Assembly (NCBI GenBank): GCA_036873135.1
Contig: JAPTYO010000015.1
Coordinates: 8,597,683-8,661,682, forward strand
Source of the DNA: Clarkia xantiana subsp. parviflora
Lineage: Eukaryota; Streptophyta; Magnoliopsida; Myrtales; Onagraceae
Length of the DNA stretch: 64,000 nucleotides
Direction of reading: 5' to 3'
The stretch's first letter is position 1; each line of letters begins with the position of its first letter. Shown here piece after piece: positions 1-12,110 of the stretch. Position numbers and translations under genes: made by a program. Below the pieces are notes generated by a model, which had not been told where the DNA came from, did no database searches, and saw nothing but the letters and a program-made list of their open reading frames with translations.

Positions 1-1898
1 ACTTGATAACCATGTTACTAAACCTATGGATGAAAATCCAATCTTACCTCAACTAGCCACTATAGTCAGTGGGTGTGGTACAACCAACTCGGTTCCTGGT
101 AATGTAACCGTGATATTAATATCAGAGGTGGAATTCTGAGACCGAGAGGACGTCCAAGAAAAGTTGTTGGTGAAAGTTCAAGTAACTCTCTTGTTCCCAG
201 TGGGAGTTTTGCACCGACAACGAGCATTATTCCTAGTGGGAGCGTAGTTCAAACTCAAGATGAGACTATCAAGCCTAGACCTAGTCTAAGACACCGAACG
301 TATCCTAAGAAGTATCCCATCGAGAGAGGTGAATTGTTCACCCTCAATTCGGTTGATGAACCGGTAACGGCTAAACAAGCTATGGATGGACCTCAAGCAA
401 AAGAATGGAGGAAAGCAATAGAGGAAGAGATCGCCTCTATGAAAGTTAATTCGGTATAGTCTTTAGTTGATTTGCCTGCCGACCGCAGAGCAATAGGTGC
501 AGAGTGGTTTCTGAAATTGAAACTCACTGTTGATGGACCTGTCGAGCGATACAAAGCTCGACTCGTTGCGAAAGGATATACCCAGCTTCACGGGGTGGAC
601 TTTGACGAGACATACTCACCTATTGTGCGTTACACCACAATAAGAGCCATATTGGCTATGGTAGCAAGCCTCAATCTAGAGTTGCACCATATGGATGTTA
701 AGACTGCATTCCTCCATGGTAACCTGGAGGAAAAGATCTATATGAAGCCGCCAGAGGGTTTCATTACTCCTGGCAACGAACGTAAAGTTTGTAAACTCCA
801 AAGATCTATTTTCAGCCTTCAACAATCATCCCGATAATGGTACCGCAGATTCCACGAGGAAATCGTTGGAAACGGATTCGTTAATCTTCACGAGGATCCA
901 TGCGTGTACAAGAAGACTTCCGAGTCTAAATACGTCATCTTGACATTATATTTCGATGACATATTAATTTCCGCAAATGACGTGAGTTATATGAATAACT
1001 CAAAGTCCAGGCTAGCATCTGTATTTGAGATGAAAGACATGGGATAAGCCACGTACATCCTAGGCATTAAGATTGTAAGGAATCAACCTGCTCGTAAACT
1101 ATGTCTATCTCAAGAATCCTATATCAACAAGTTGTTAAAAATGTTTCGACTACAGGATACCAAGCCCGTGGATATGCCAGTTGACTTCGCGTGCGCGCTG
1201 TTGAAACGTGATGGCCCGAAGAACCAGGCTGAGCGTGAACAGATGAAAAATGCAGAGTACTTAAGTATGGTTGGCAGCTTAATGTATGTCATGCAATGCA
1301 CTCGTCCAGACATCTGTTACATCGTGGGCTTAGTAGCACGATTCCAATCAGATCCTGGCACTCAACATCTAAAGACTGTTAAACGAATAATTCGATACCT
1401 GAAAGGTACTGTCGATTACACTCTGTGTTATGAGGGTGGAAAACTAGAATTGTTAGGATTCAGTGACGCCGACCATGGTGGCGATCCGGTTGATCGTAAG
1501 TCCACCTTAGGGGGAGTATTCCTCCTTGCTAATGTCGTCATTTCATGGATGAGCAAGAAGCAAACCTGTATCGTGCTGTCAACGATGGAACCCGAATTTG
1601 TTTCCCTCTCGTCTGGCTTAATAGGCTCTTAACTTCATTGCTAGGTGTCGAGGACGGGAGTAAACCTGTAAAGGTATACTTTGACAGTCAAGCAACAACA
1701 GTTAAGAACCCTAAGTACCTTAGTAGGACAAAACACATTGATATAAAATATAATTGTGCTAAGAATATGGTTGAGGACAAAGTTATCACATTAGAATACT
1801 TGTCTACTGATAGTATGATGGCCGATCCATTGACTAAACCTTTACGCAGGGAAGTTTTCGAAAAGCATGTTAAAATGCTACGACTGCGTAGGGTTTAA
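1..1898 (+). pseudogene. Ty1/copia pol relic: integrase tail, reverse transcriptase, RNase H (element 1)
   Basis: The reading frame runs from an integrase C-terminal linker (RPRGRPRK, with repeated PSGS motifs) into reverse transcriptase (ERYKARLVAKGYTQ, MDVKTAFLHGNLEE, catalytic LYFDDIL near 945-965) and RNase H (SDADHGGD, then the TKHIDIKY and ADPLTKPLRRE tail). This is the usual copia order, which places RT after integrase. In-frame stops lie at 457-459, 835-837 and 1045-1047, and a frameshift near 1600-1625 moves the last 90 codons to another frame. Two of the stops replace Trp or Gln codons conserved in copies elsewhere in the window, consistent with C-to-T decay. The RT box reads YFDD where the sister copies have YVDD. 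The 5' part lies outside the window. Dead element; identity is certain at family level. Confidence 0.92.
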
Positions 1899-2233
1899 GT
1901 AGAATGTATCGTGACGACAACTTTTGAAACTTTATTGAAATGAATTGCAATTTGATTTTATGATTCTTACGACATCATAATGTTTGTAATTTCATCGGAT
2001 TTTTACGGTCTATAAACTAGTCGAAGAAGGGACAACCTCCAAATTAAAATAATGTCGAATGTGGACCAAGCCTCGTCACACAGGCTCGGTCGTCTTGACG
2101 GAGAAGAGGATTCTCTATCAAGTCAAGACCGGCTAAGAACCACGGTGGCAAACATGGTTAAGAAGAACGATCATTTGGTTTACAGAGTAAAGCGATATGA
2201 TCTAAATTCTGCAAATCGCCGTTATGAACCTCG
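1899..2233 (+). other. 3' untranslated tail of copia element 1, cut by the next LTR
   Basis: No reading frame. The stretch with ATGTCGAATGTGG (from 2052) recurs after pol in elements A (near 29940) and C (minus strand, near 33250). It stops abruptly at 2233, where an LTR begins; A and C continue for about 0.8-0.9 kb more before their LTRs. The missing part implies that the next element inserted inside this tail. Confidence 0.6.
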
Positions 2234-2787
2234 TGTTAGCATATGGTGACGTGGCGCCATAATAGGAGCCCGTTAATTAAGGGAATTACCTAAGTTAATT
2301 AGATAATTGTCAATCTGGGCTAATTGGGCCAATTAGTAATTGACAATGGATGCCCAAAATTTGACCTCCCTCTTATACATGCAATTCGGCTGGCCACCCT
2401 ATACCACATTGGTTGGAGTTGCCTTTTGGCAACTCCACCAATACTATATATAGGGGTGTCTGCTAAAGGTTTATTCACTCATTCATAATAACAAGGATCT
2501 CCATTGAGAACACTTGTTTCCCTTAGTTAAATTTCGGCACCATCGTCTGGTCTGAGGTTCCATCTCCGTCGAAGAATCGATCAGAGGTCTTGTTGTAGAG
2601 CTACATCCCGTGGGACTTCTTCTAACGAAGAACTTGTATGTGGTTCCGACCGGAGGATCAGAACTCCCTCCACATCGTTCTTGGGCAGGAAAGCTAAAAG
2701 GTATGTGTACTAATTCCGCTGCATAGATTAGATTTCTTTCTAGTACACGTTTAGCATTCTTTATTATTACGTCCCCGTAATCCAATA
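2234..2787 (+). repeat. Copia LTR, 5' LTR of element 2
   Basis: Starts TGTTAGCATATGGTGACG and ends CGTAATCCAATA (sister copies end CCAACA), immediately followed by a tRNA-Met-type primer site. A TATA-like run (ACTATATATAGGGG, near 2442) would place the transcript start in the second half. The same LTR occurs on the minus strand at 19243, 31614 and 45167. The five bases before it are CCTCG; a matching copy on the far side cannot be checked because the element is truncated. Confidence 0.88.
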
Positions 2788-2788
2788 G

Positions 2789-2801
2789 TGGTATAAGAGC
2801 A
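2789..2801 (+). other. Primer binding site of copia element 2 (mutated)
   Basis: TGGTATAAGAGCA differs at one position within the core from TGGTATCAGAGC, the standard plant copia site complementary to the 3' end of initiator tRNA-Met. It sits one base after the LTR. Confidence 0.75.
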
Positions 2802-4932
2802 TGGTTAGGAGTTCTTAAAATTTTGATAAACTAATGTTCTTGAAATTTATATAAAAACCGAAATTTATATATATTATGAGCACCATGAGTAATCCGAAAT
2901 TTTTAAATAAATTTCACATGTTTGATCTTTGAAAACTTCAAATTTTCGAAATTTACATGTTTTTATGGATCAAAACTGAAATTCATGTTTGAATTTGAGT
3001 TTGATGTTCATGATCTTCAAGAACACGATGAGTGTTATCAAGAACACTTTTTGGATTCATGATCATAGTAGTATTTGATCTTAAAATTTGACAATTTTTC
3101 CATTTTTTGGTGTTATGGCCGAAAACCCTAGTAAATTATTAGGTGAAATTTTTAATTTCTTAGGGTCCAAGTAAGATAATTTCGGGCGGCCCTAGTAGAT
3201 ATATATGTTACCATATTTTAATTTTATTAAAAGGAGACAATATATCTATAAATTGGAAAGATAAGATAAGATTCACTTTATATAGTAAAATATATAAACT
3301 ATCAATATATTTAGCTAAAAGATAGGGATAAAGATATATTGATAGGATTTTGTTACTTAAAAAGATTAAGAAGATATATTGTCTATATATTTTATCCCTA
3401 AATATATTTTTGACAATATTTATATATATATAGAGATTTGGCCAAAAATTATATATATATATTTATATTGTTAATTGATTTACATCTTATAGATAGATAT
3501 TGACAATATTTATATATATTAATAATATATGTGCCGAATTTTTATATATATTAGCAATATTGGAAATTATTTTATATAATTAATATTTCTTGTGGGCTAA
3601 GTTAATCTTTTAGTGGACTTTAAAACTCTATTTAGCCCAAAAAAGGTGTTTTGGCCAAACCCACTAGGGTTCATGGGCCAATCCAATTTGCATTAACGGA
3701 ACAGGGTTAAACCAATCCAGATCTTCTTAATCGGATTAACTTAGTTGGGTAGGGTTCAACCAAGGTAACTAAATTGAACCTAACCTAACCGGTTTTGAGT
3801 GATAAACCGAACCACTATCTTATTTTATTGAACCGTTTCAGACAAAATCGTAATTTTTAAAAACAGAACGAGTTGAACCAGATTTTAAAATTTGGACTGA
3901 ACCTCTTTAAATTTTTCGGAAATTTTAAATTGTTCAACAAAATGGGATGTCAAATTTTAAATCCAATATGTTTTCGAACTTTAAAATTAGCCTAAACAGT
4001 GCTCTTAGGGTTTTTGTTTTAATACACGGTTTCAATCAAAACCCTAATGCCTGGTTTCGATTATGGGGATGGATCTCGGACTTGCATGTTTTTGGGACTG
4101 GATTAAATTAGCGGGCTGATTTGCAATAGTTTACTTTCTGCATCATATATTTTGTTATAATTAGAACTGTCGTCTTGACTTAGTCAAGCTAGCTGGATAT
4201 TATATTGCGAGCATTGAGCTCTGGGATTTAAATGTTTGGTTTGCGCAATAGGATAGACATGCCATGCTGATTGAAAGTGCCTAGAATCCATGTCTAGAAA
4301 TTCGCATGATTGATTGTAAGCATGAATTGCAAAACTGCCCCTAATATTTTCAAAGTGTTTTATAAAACCGAAAATTCTAGTCGCCAATTATGCACGATGT
4401 GTGCGGATATTGTATGTTTTGACGCGTATACTAGGATGTTCACAATAGAACGCATGTGATAATTTACTTTACGTAGAATTATGCATGCTAGGAACATTAG
4501 ACGCATGACGCGTAAGCATGTTGTGTTCGATATTTATGACATGGTATGATGATTTGCTAGATGTAGTATAATTATAAATATGCATGCGTAAATTATCAGA
4601 TAATTTTACAAAATCATAAGGGCCTTGGGAAAGCCAAGATCGGGTATGATTATTTGAAAATTCCCGTTCCGGTAATTTGCAATAGAATAACCGTTTTCAA
4701 AAAGACTGATCTATTAGATTGAAAATGACAATAGTGTGAATTCTTTCACGACACCCCCTTCCTCGGTTTACTGAAGGTTGGTTTGGTTTAGTGACTGAAG
4801 AATCACAATTCGTCGTATTCCATCATAATAGATAATCCGATGTTTGAAATTCTGTCAAAATGTTGTTCTCTTCCTAACTTTACATGATTGTCATCATAAT
4901 AATTCTAAACTGCTCGGTCGGATCGTTTTAAG
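2802..4932 (+). other. Long untranslated leader of copia element 2
   Basis: About 2.1 kb between primer site and gag with no convincing reading frame. It is very AT-rich to about 3600, then has a block with many GGTT/AACC words (3650-3900). Blocks near 4060 (TTCGATTATGGGGATGG), 4174 (palindrome), 4500 (GACGCATGACGCG) and 4620 (GGGCCTTGGGAAAGCC) recur in the leaders of A, B and C. A leader this long is unusual for a copia element. Confidence 0.7.
4174..4188 (+). promoter_or_regulatory. Conserved palindrome in copia leader
   Basis: CTTGACTTAGTCAAG is a perfect 7-bp-arm palindrome around one base, followed directly by CTAGCTGG. The same element stands at 24781-24795 and 47521-47535, and in degraded form on the minus strand near 43757-43772. 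A role in RNA dimerisation or packaging is only inferred. Confidence 0.4.
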
Positions 4933-5540
4933 AAATTATGCAAACTGGATAACATTAATTATGATGATTGGACAACTAGAGTTAAAAATTATCTAATTCC
5001 CGCGGGAGTTGAGGATCGCGTTGATCCCAGGACAAACGGATATATGTGGACGAGAATTGGGAGCCCTACAGATACAACGGTGCAAACAGGTTATGGAGGG
5101 AACAAAAAGCACACGAGATTATTCGCTCGCATATTACAACTGAAACGGAAGAAAGCATCGTCAAAAGGAGCGCATTGCATATTTGGTGCATCTTACACCT
5201 TCGCTACGGCAATGGAAAGACGGCTGAAGCAAGAGAATTAATGCCCTCGTACCATGAAATTATATGCAAGGAGAATGGGATAGAAACCGTTCTAGACTCC
5301 GCGGATGAATGGGCATAAATTCGGAAGGTGATGGACATGTTTCCTCTTTCATGGTTTGCTGATGATAGCGGACTTACACGTCTGATCACAACAATTAAAA
5401 CGACAATAGACTTGTATGATGCCGACCATAAAGATAGAAATATCTCCAAACTTCCTGATGTGTCGGAGACCAGATTTGCTGGACTTCGGAATTGTTTGGC
5501 TAAACCCAACAAATGTCTAAACGATGATCCAGTAGGATAA
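4933..5540 (+). pseudogene. Copia gag relic (element 2)
   Basis: Frames read KLDNINYDDWTTRVKNYL, then NRLWREQKAHEII and ALHIWCILHLRYGNGK. This is the pattern of the copia gag (UBN2-like) domain: a Trp-containing N-terminal motif, a W..E.KA..II helix and an IW..L..RYG segment. A frameshift lies near 5044 and a TAA at 5316-5318. The same frame then runs to 5540 with weak similarity. No zinc knuckle is visible here, although the related element C keeps one. Non-functional. Confidence 0.72.
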
Positions 5541-7430
5541 CCACTGTTGATTCATTTGCCGTAAAAGGTACGCCTCGTTTACCACAATACATAAGACAGT
5601 TACACGTTTTAATTGATGCAAAAACATCTGACATAATTCAATTCTTGAATTAATTTTCAGGTGGACTGCTCAAAGTGGTGAAGACTTCCTGCCATATATA
5701 TATGTGACTTTCTTTGCTTAGTTGTAATTATTGATCCGTGAAATCTGTCGTTGTTTTTGTTGGGATCCTTATTTCTCGTCTATTTGTTGAACGTAATTCA
5801 GAATTATTGAATGAGGTAGTAACCATTCATTTTTTTTAAATGGTTTGCCTTTCGAAATTAATCGGACCTGTTAAACGGGATCGATCCGGAACAAGTAACT
5901 AAAATTCCATCAGTAGAATGATTGGATTAAATATTTATCCGAACTCATATCATCATTTTAAACACATCCGTAATTCGCATAACAAACGTAAAACGAACTG
6001 ATCGATATTAATTCTTATTTGTTAAAGTACTCCATTATAGTTTGTATCCCAAATAGTGTGCATGTTTAAAACCGATTTTTCTTTTAAATTTGGAGACAAA
6101 CGATTCTCAAAACCACGGTTTTTAACCGGGTATGCGCGAGGCGCATGTCACCTCGAAAGGTGGGACACATCGTTTTAGAATACGAATTTAATAATCAAGT
6201 ATTTTTATGAATGCGGAATTTTCGTTTGTAATTCTTCAGATATAACTCATTGATAACTACTTAGATTTTATGTAAGCCTTCCAGCTATTACAATCTAATT
6301 AGAATATCAACCATGGCATTAAAAGCGACAACTCAAATGCATGGTCCATAAGATAGATAAACCTATGGATGAGTTAAATAAATGAAAAGAAGTAGTCAGT
6401 AAAACGACTCTCCCACCATTAGCCTTGAACGAAGAGTTTGGCTAAAAGCATTCATTAAACACTTCAAGAAACATAGTTCGGAGTTACATAATGTTAGAGT
6501 TGTACATAAATTGTTCCTGCGGGATGAGATTAATTTAACTCGCATTAATGTAAAACACTATGTTCTGACAAAATCGGTTAACACGTTACCATAAAAGCTA
6601 ATGAATGATTCGGGTAAAACCTTATCACAAAGACGCATTAATTTGCGCATTAAAACGAGTATTTATTAAGAGTACGCACTACTCTCAGAGAATACAAGTT
6701 TTAAAATTAGCTTGAAACAATGGTTTCATGGTCAAACATGGCACATTATAAAGGTTTGATGATGGATTTCCAACGCTTTGCAGAACGAACAAGATAGTAC
6801 TGATTAAGTTAACAGATGGTTGACGGAGATTCTCAGGTCCCACTTACTCCGAGTGGGAGAATTGATATAGCATAAGTGATTGATTTGGTAAATGATGATG
6901 GAAACGTCTTCATAATAAATGCAGTGAGAGGGTTCACTCCCCCTCACACATAATCATCACTAAATTTCAAAATGCGAATCAAGTCGGACCTGATAATCAT
7001 GATAATGAACTATTTCTACTACCCATTTTTCCTAGTGGGAGTGGAATAACCAACTTGGTTCCAGATCCTAGTGATCGAGGAATACATCTCGGAGGTAAAA
7101 ATCCGAGACCGAGAGGATATTCCAAGTAAGTTCAACCACCACCATTGTTCCCAGTAGGAGTAATGCCCCGATAAGAAGCATTATTCCGAGTGGGAGTAAC
7201 GATTAGACTAAAACATGGGATTAACGTGCCTAGACATAGTCAAAGGCAACGAACTTCTCTCGAGAATTGTCCCATCAAATAAGATGCGTTACACATCTTG
7301 GTATTCGTTCTTGAACCAGTAACGGTTACATCAAGCAAAGGAAGGACCTCAAAACGAGGGAATGGAGGAAAACAATGGAGGATGAAATTGCCTAAATAAG
7401 AACTAATTCGTTTTTAGTCATTAGTTGATT
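5541..7430 (+). pseudogene. Degraded protease-integrase part of copia element 2
   Basis: No reading frame survives, but the stretch matches the minus-strand copy at 40681-42189 (for example the block near 6400 encoding LPPLALNEEFG-like residues in C, and VNDDGNVFIIN near 6890). It ends with GTGGGAG repeats that correspond to the integrase linker of element 1. The catalytic motifs of protease and integrase cannot be seen. Confidence 0.5.
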
Positions 7431-7950
7431 TATCTGTTAACCACAGAACTAGAAAGTGAAATCTTAAAATACACTTCTGGTTCGAGTGGTGCAAAATTGA
7501 ATAATTGCGAAAGGATATACCCAAATTCACGGAGTAAACTTTGATAAAGACGGACTCACCGACTATGCGTTACACCATAGTCTGGGCCGTCCTTGCCCAT
7601 GACTGCATGTCTCGAACTCGAGCATGCATCAAATGGACATTAAGACCAAACCACTACAAGTAAAACTGGAGAAAGAGATCTATATGGAGCAGCCGGAGAG
7701 TCTCATTACTCCTGGAAAAGAACGCAAAGTTTGCAAACTCCAAAGATCTATATACGGTCTTAAACAATCGTCTCGGCAATGGTATCGCAGATTCCACGAG
7801 GAAATCATTGGAAACGGATTCGTGAATCTTCACAAGGATCCCTGCGTATACACTAAGACCTCCGGGTCTAAGTATGTTATCATAACACTATACGTGGATG
7901 ATATACTCATTACTGCGAACGATCTGAGTTTCATAAATAAATCAAAGTGA
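7431..7950 (+). pseudogene. Copia reverse transcriptase fragment (element 2)
   Basis: From 7624 the frame reads HQMDIKT, EKEIYMEQPE, RKVCKLQRSIYGLKQSSRQW and TLYVDDILITANDLSF, the central and catalytic RT motifs with an intact YVDD. Upstream sequence (7431-7620) aligns by eye with KARLVAKGYTQ.HGV.FD but is frameshifted. The frame is cut at about 7947 and runs straight into gypsy-type gag sequence, so RNase H and the 3' LTR of this element are missing. Confidence 0.88.
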
Positions 7951-10261
7951 TGGCTGCACTGGAAGAATTGCTAGCTTTCAGCAAAACTTTGAGGAACCAA
8001 GGATATGCACCACCTCTTCCACAACCTCCCCCACCGCCGCCAATCCACGGACAGGCTACACCAGCAAAGGCAATGTCACGCGACACTACGCGCCAAGAGA
8101 TCTCATTCAAGGGAGGAGAACAATATTCAGAAGGTACATACCAGTACCAACAGGAAAGGAACGAGCCAAGGAAAGAAGCGACACGCACATACACTCCCTA
8201 TGTAAGGGCGCATGGTCAGAAAGAGTCATGGAGGCAGCCTCCGCCTCAACGCTCACAGCAGTACTGCAAGGAGAGTTCCTTCCAAGCAACAAGTCAAGAA
8301 CTTGCTAGAATGTACCACAACACTGGTGGAGAAGGCCAGTGGTCAATGATGACGTTCCAATCACAGGACTCGCATCGAAGGTTCTAGAAGCCAAAATTGA
8401 ACAAAAGATGAAGCAATCTAAGATGAAAGGCATGCATGCATTGGCTGAGAATGCGTCTCACCCCTTCACTGACAAACTGGTATACAGTCTTGTGCCAAAT
8501 GTGCTCTATCGAATCAGAATTGACAAGTATCGAGGATAAGGAGACCCAACAGAGCACGTGCAGCAGCACAAGGCCTCTCTACTCGGAAGAACTGACAACC
8601 CACATCACGTGGCCATGACGTTCCCCCAAACAGTAGCGCACTTGTTCTTCTCGCTTCCATGCGGGAATGTAACTTCTTTGCCATATTTGAAGGCAAAATT
8701 CATACAACGATATATGGGAGAGCGCACGCTCCTAAAGGGATTGAACGCATTGAATGATGTACATCGGCAAAACGAGGAGTCGTTGGCAGATTATTACATC
8801 CGATTCAACCAAAATATTGTTGAAATTCAAGGCAACTTAACAGAAGGGGAGATAGTTCGAGCTTTCATAAATAACTTGGGTCGTAAAGGATATGCACTCG
8901 CCGAGAAAATGTCCAAGCGTCCTGCTGAGACACTTGAAGAACTGGCATCAAGAGTGAAAGAATTCATAGACCTGGAGAAGTTTAGGGAACAAAACAAGGC
9001 TAAGATGAATGCTGCCCGTGCAATGGACAATAACAATCCAGCCAGACCACCGCAAGGCAACCAACAAAATAGGCAGTGGCAACCACAACAAAAAAGACCA
9101 TTTCAATCGGACTTCCAAAAGCCCAAAGAGATTAATCTTGCAGAATGCGTTCCTTTGAACGTGCCACTGTCTGTTATCTTGAAGGAAATGAAAGAAACCA
9201 AATTGTGGAAAGAGCCTTTTAACATTCGCAAGGGTCCATTGGGAAAAGAAGAAAACAAGTGGTATGAAAACCACGAAGTATATGGCCATGAAACGGACAA
9301 CTGTGTAAGTTTAAGATTCCGCATAAATGATTTCATCCTGAAAGGATTACTGAAGCATTACATCGACCAAGGGGACAAACGCCCAAAGAAGGCCAACACG
9401 GAGTCATCAGGAAAAGGCAAAGGAAAAGAAAAAGTGAATGATAACCCACCTCTTGCCAAGCCAGGAGAAATCAGCGTCATTCACGGAGGCCCAGCTGCCG
9501 GGGGTCACGTATCAAATTCAAGAGATGTCTACGCATCAAAAGTAATGACACTTCCTAAATATGGGAAGCGACGCCAACCCGAAGAGGACGACGTCGTCAT
9601 CCAATTTTCAAGAGAGGACATGAAGCACATTGTCTACCCTCATGACGACGCCCTCCTCATTACAATGGAAATCGCTGGATACAACGTGAAGCGCATTCTG
9701 GTAGACGGAGGCAGTTTCGCCGACATATTGCATGTTAAAGTGCTTGAACAATTGGGAAAAACGATAGCAGACCTTGCTCCCGGATCCTTCACTTTGGTTA
9801 GCTTCGCAGGTGCTGCAACCTGTCCCCTGGGGACAATCACATTACCAGTCATCTTTGGCAAAGGGTGGAAAACGCTTAGCGTCGACGTCACCTTCGTGGT
9901 GGTAGAAGCTCTAGGAGCATACAATGGAATCTTGGGAAGGACGACGATAAACCCTTACGATATCGTTCCATCCACCGTTCACCAAAAAATGAAGTTCCCA
10001 ACAAGAAACGGGATTGGTGAAGTACTCGGAGATCAGACGACGGCACGAAAGTGCTATGTCAACGCATTGAGAAAGAGACAACACGTCGCCATAGCAATGG
10101 TTGACACTTGCAAGAAGAGAAGATTGAACACCGAGTCTGGTATTGAAGAAAGGAAGGAGCAAGGATTAACTCTTGTAAGTCTGCTGGAGAGAGTTTGCTT
10201 CCCAGCATGGCAAAGCGTTTGGGACATCAAGCAAGGACATAATGAGCCAATAATGAGTTAA
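7947..10261 (+). pseudogene. Gypsy (Tat-type) gag-protease polyprotein
   Basis: First frame (7947-8387) encodes a Pro-rich N-terminal part. A frameshift near 8335-8350 leads to a frame from 8339 with one TAA at 8537-8539, then an open frame 8558-10261 of 567 codons. It shows the gag core (AMTFPQTVAHLFFSLP, YLKAKFIQRYMGERTL, ESLADYYIRFNQ), a degraded knuckle (YENHEVYGHETDNC) and a retropepsin-like protease (ILVDGGSFADIL with the Asp-Gly pair; AYNGILGRTTINPYDIVPS). The protease site is usually D-G-G-S-S here; S-F is a variant. The usual continuation into RT is absent: the frame stops at 10261. It could supply capsid and protease only if the two lesions are recent. Confidence 0.88.
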
Positions 10262-10770
10262 TTCAGAAGGTTCGCTGACAACGCCGCTTTGGTTAGAGCA
10301 ACGAAGGGAGATGTGATCAACGCATTTTCTTGAACATGAATGCTCCATCTTTCTTCCTTTTCACAAAAATCTATGGATGGTGAACCACTGATACGATGGC
10401 AGACTTAAAAGACAAGCTGGAAACTTCAATTACATGTGAACGAGAACTGGGATGGGGTTAACCTCTCAGCCAGGAAGGGGAAAATCGAGCTGCCAAGCAA
10501 TCAAATGGAGTCACAGGCGTCAACTATGACTACATCTTCACTCCTCTAAACACATAGGTTGAGGAGATACACGTTAACTTCTTGGAGAACAAGCTTCCCT
10601 CGACACTCGAACCTAAGACAACTTTCATGGGCAAGGATACGGGGGCACAACACTAGTGATTGCCTGTCTATAAGATTGGAAATTGAAGAAATCATCGTGC
10701 TAGGCGCACTGAAGAGTTATGTGGCGCACAGCTACCCCGTTACGCCGTCAGACCAACCATGAAGTCAGCA
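10262..10770 (+). pseudogene. Gag-like relic downstream of protease
   Basis: The short frame 10559-10762 contains GHNTSDCLSIRLEIEEII followed by LGALKSYV, resembling the knuckle-like segment GHETDNCVSLRFRINDFI of the gag upstream. It may be a rearranged second gag fragment or a deletion scar where pol once was. No RT motif is visible. Confidence 0.35.
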
Positions 10771-11374
10771 AACACATCATCCATCCCTTTATCTCCATTT
10801 ATGCCTATTTACTTTAATTCTTTTTAGATTTAATGCATTAGTACTCTAGTGTAGTTTACGCTTGTTAGCTCTACTACATTTCGGAAAGAGAGATCATTTG
10901 ATGCCATCCTGCAACTCGTTGTACATATACCAAGAACCTAATGAAATCAATCTACATTCTTAGGTACATTATTACCTTATACATACTACTTTGGAATTAC
11001 AACAAGTAGCAAACTACACGCATATTACTCGCATCGACAATACAAGCTATCCCGCTATATACAAACAATCGACTTATATTATACAATGTCGACATATCTA
11101 TTATCAACATCAACAATGAGCATATAAACGCTCTTTATCTATAACGACGACTACTCCAAATAGCGTCGACAACAAACTACATCTTGAGTTCAAACCAAGA
11201 TTTATCTACAAGTGACATGCTGCGACATCCTCCTTGCGAGGGCAACCCCCATGCTCACAACTAAAAAATGGCATGCTTCGAAATCCTCTCGTTAGAGGCA
11301 AATCCTCATGTTCATATCCATTCCCTGAGTTTAAAACAGGATGCAGCAACATTCAAAGGGACTGATCACCCCGT

Positions 11375-11526
11375 CATGGCGAACGTCCTCTTGTTAGACG
11401 AAAACCCCATGCTATTACAAAGTATGCTTCCCCATCGCGGGTTGATACATCATGGCGCGACATCCTCTCATTAGAGGGCAACCCCATGCTATTACAAAGT
11501 ATGCTTCTCCACCGCAGGTTGATACA
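11375..11526 (+). repeat. 76-bp tandem repeat, two clear units
   Basis: Units at 11375 and 11451 share CCCCATGCTATTACAAAGTA and GGTTGATACA. Shorter, more diverged versions of the motif (CATCCTC..G.GAGGGCAA) occur at 11226 and again near 15215. Confidence 0.7.
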
Positions 11527-11636
11527 CGCTAGCAGGAGCGCACCCTGTTTGAAAAACTCACCAACCTTACAAGTCGAGTCTTGTACAACGCTATTTTTCC
11601 CGTGAGCATATAACAGAATAAAACACACCAAATTCA

Positions 11637-12110
11637 GCAAGTAGTGTCTTGCCACAACGACGCCTTGGAGTGGATCAAGAGACGGAAAAAACTGCAAGTC
11701 GCTCTAACGCTTGTACAGCCCTTCTAGACTAACCATGGAGAGGTGCAGCAGGGTAAGTACTAGAATAGCCACGGAAATCCTTGCAACAACGTCACGCGGG
11801 GTGTGCCCAACTGACGGATGGAAAAACGCATAGCATTGTGCAAGTAGTGCCTTGCCACAATGCCGCCTTGAAATGGTTCAAGAGACAGTAAAAACTACAA
11901 GGCATATTGATACGACCTCTTTTCCGCCCCTTGGGCTAACCAGGTTGAGGCGTAGTAGCATCACAAGGTAAGTACTGGACTAGCCACAGAAAGCCTTGTA
12001 ACAACATCATGCAGGGTGTGCCCAACTGACAGATGAAAAACTTATAGTATAGAACAAGTAGCGTCTTGTCACAACGCCGCCTTAGAGTGGAACTAACAGA
12101 CGGTATAAAA
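11637..12110 (+). repeat. About 206-215-bp tandem repeat, three partial units
   Basis: Blocks like AGTAGTGTCTTGCCACAACG with a following CGCCTTGGAGTGG start near 11640, 11842 and 12057. CCAACTGAC and TAGCCACGGAAA-like blocks recur at the same spacing between them. Confidence 0.7.

Noticed and set aside
8827..10348. Minus-strand frames of 60-113 codons opposite gag-protease
   Set aside because: They are shadows of the well-supported plus-strand gag-protease frame and show no family motif.
11200..12110. CRISPR-like array
   Set aside because: Repeats are imperfect, long (76 and ~210 bp) and lie in a eukaryotic retroelement.
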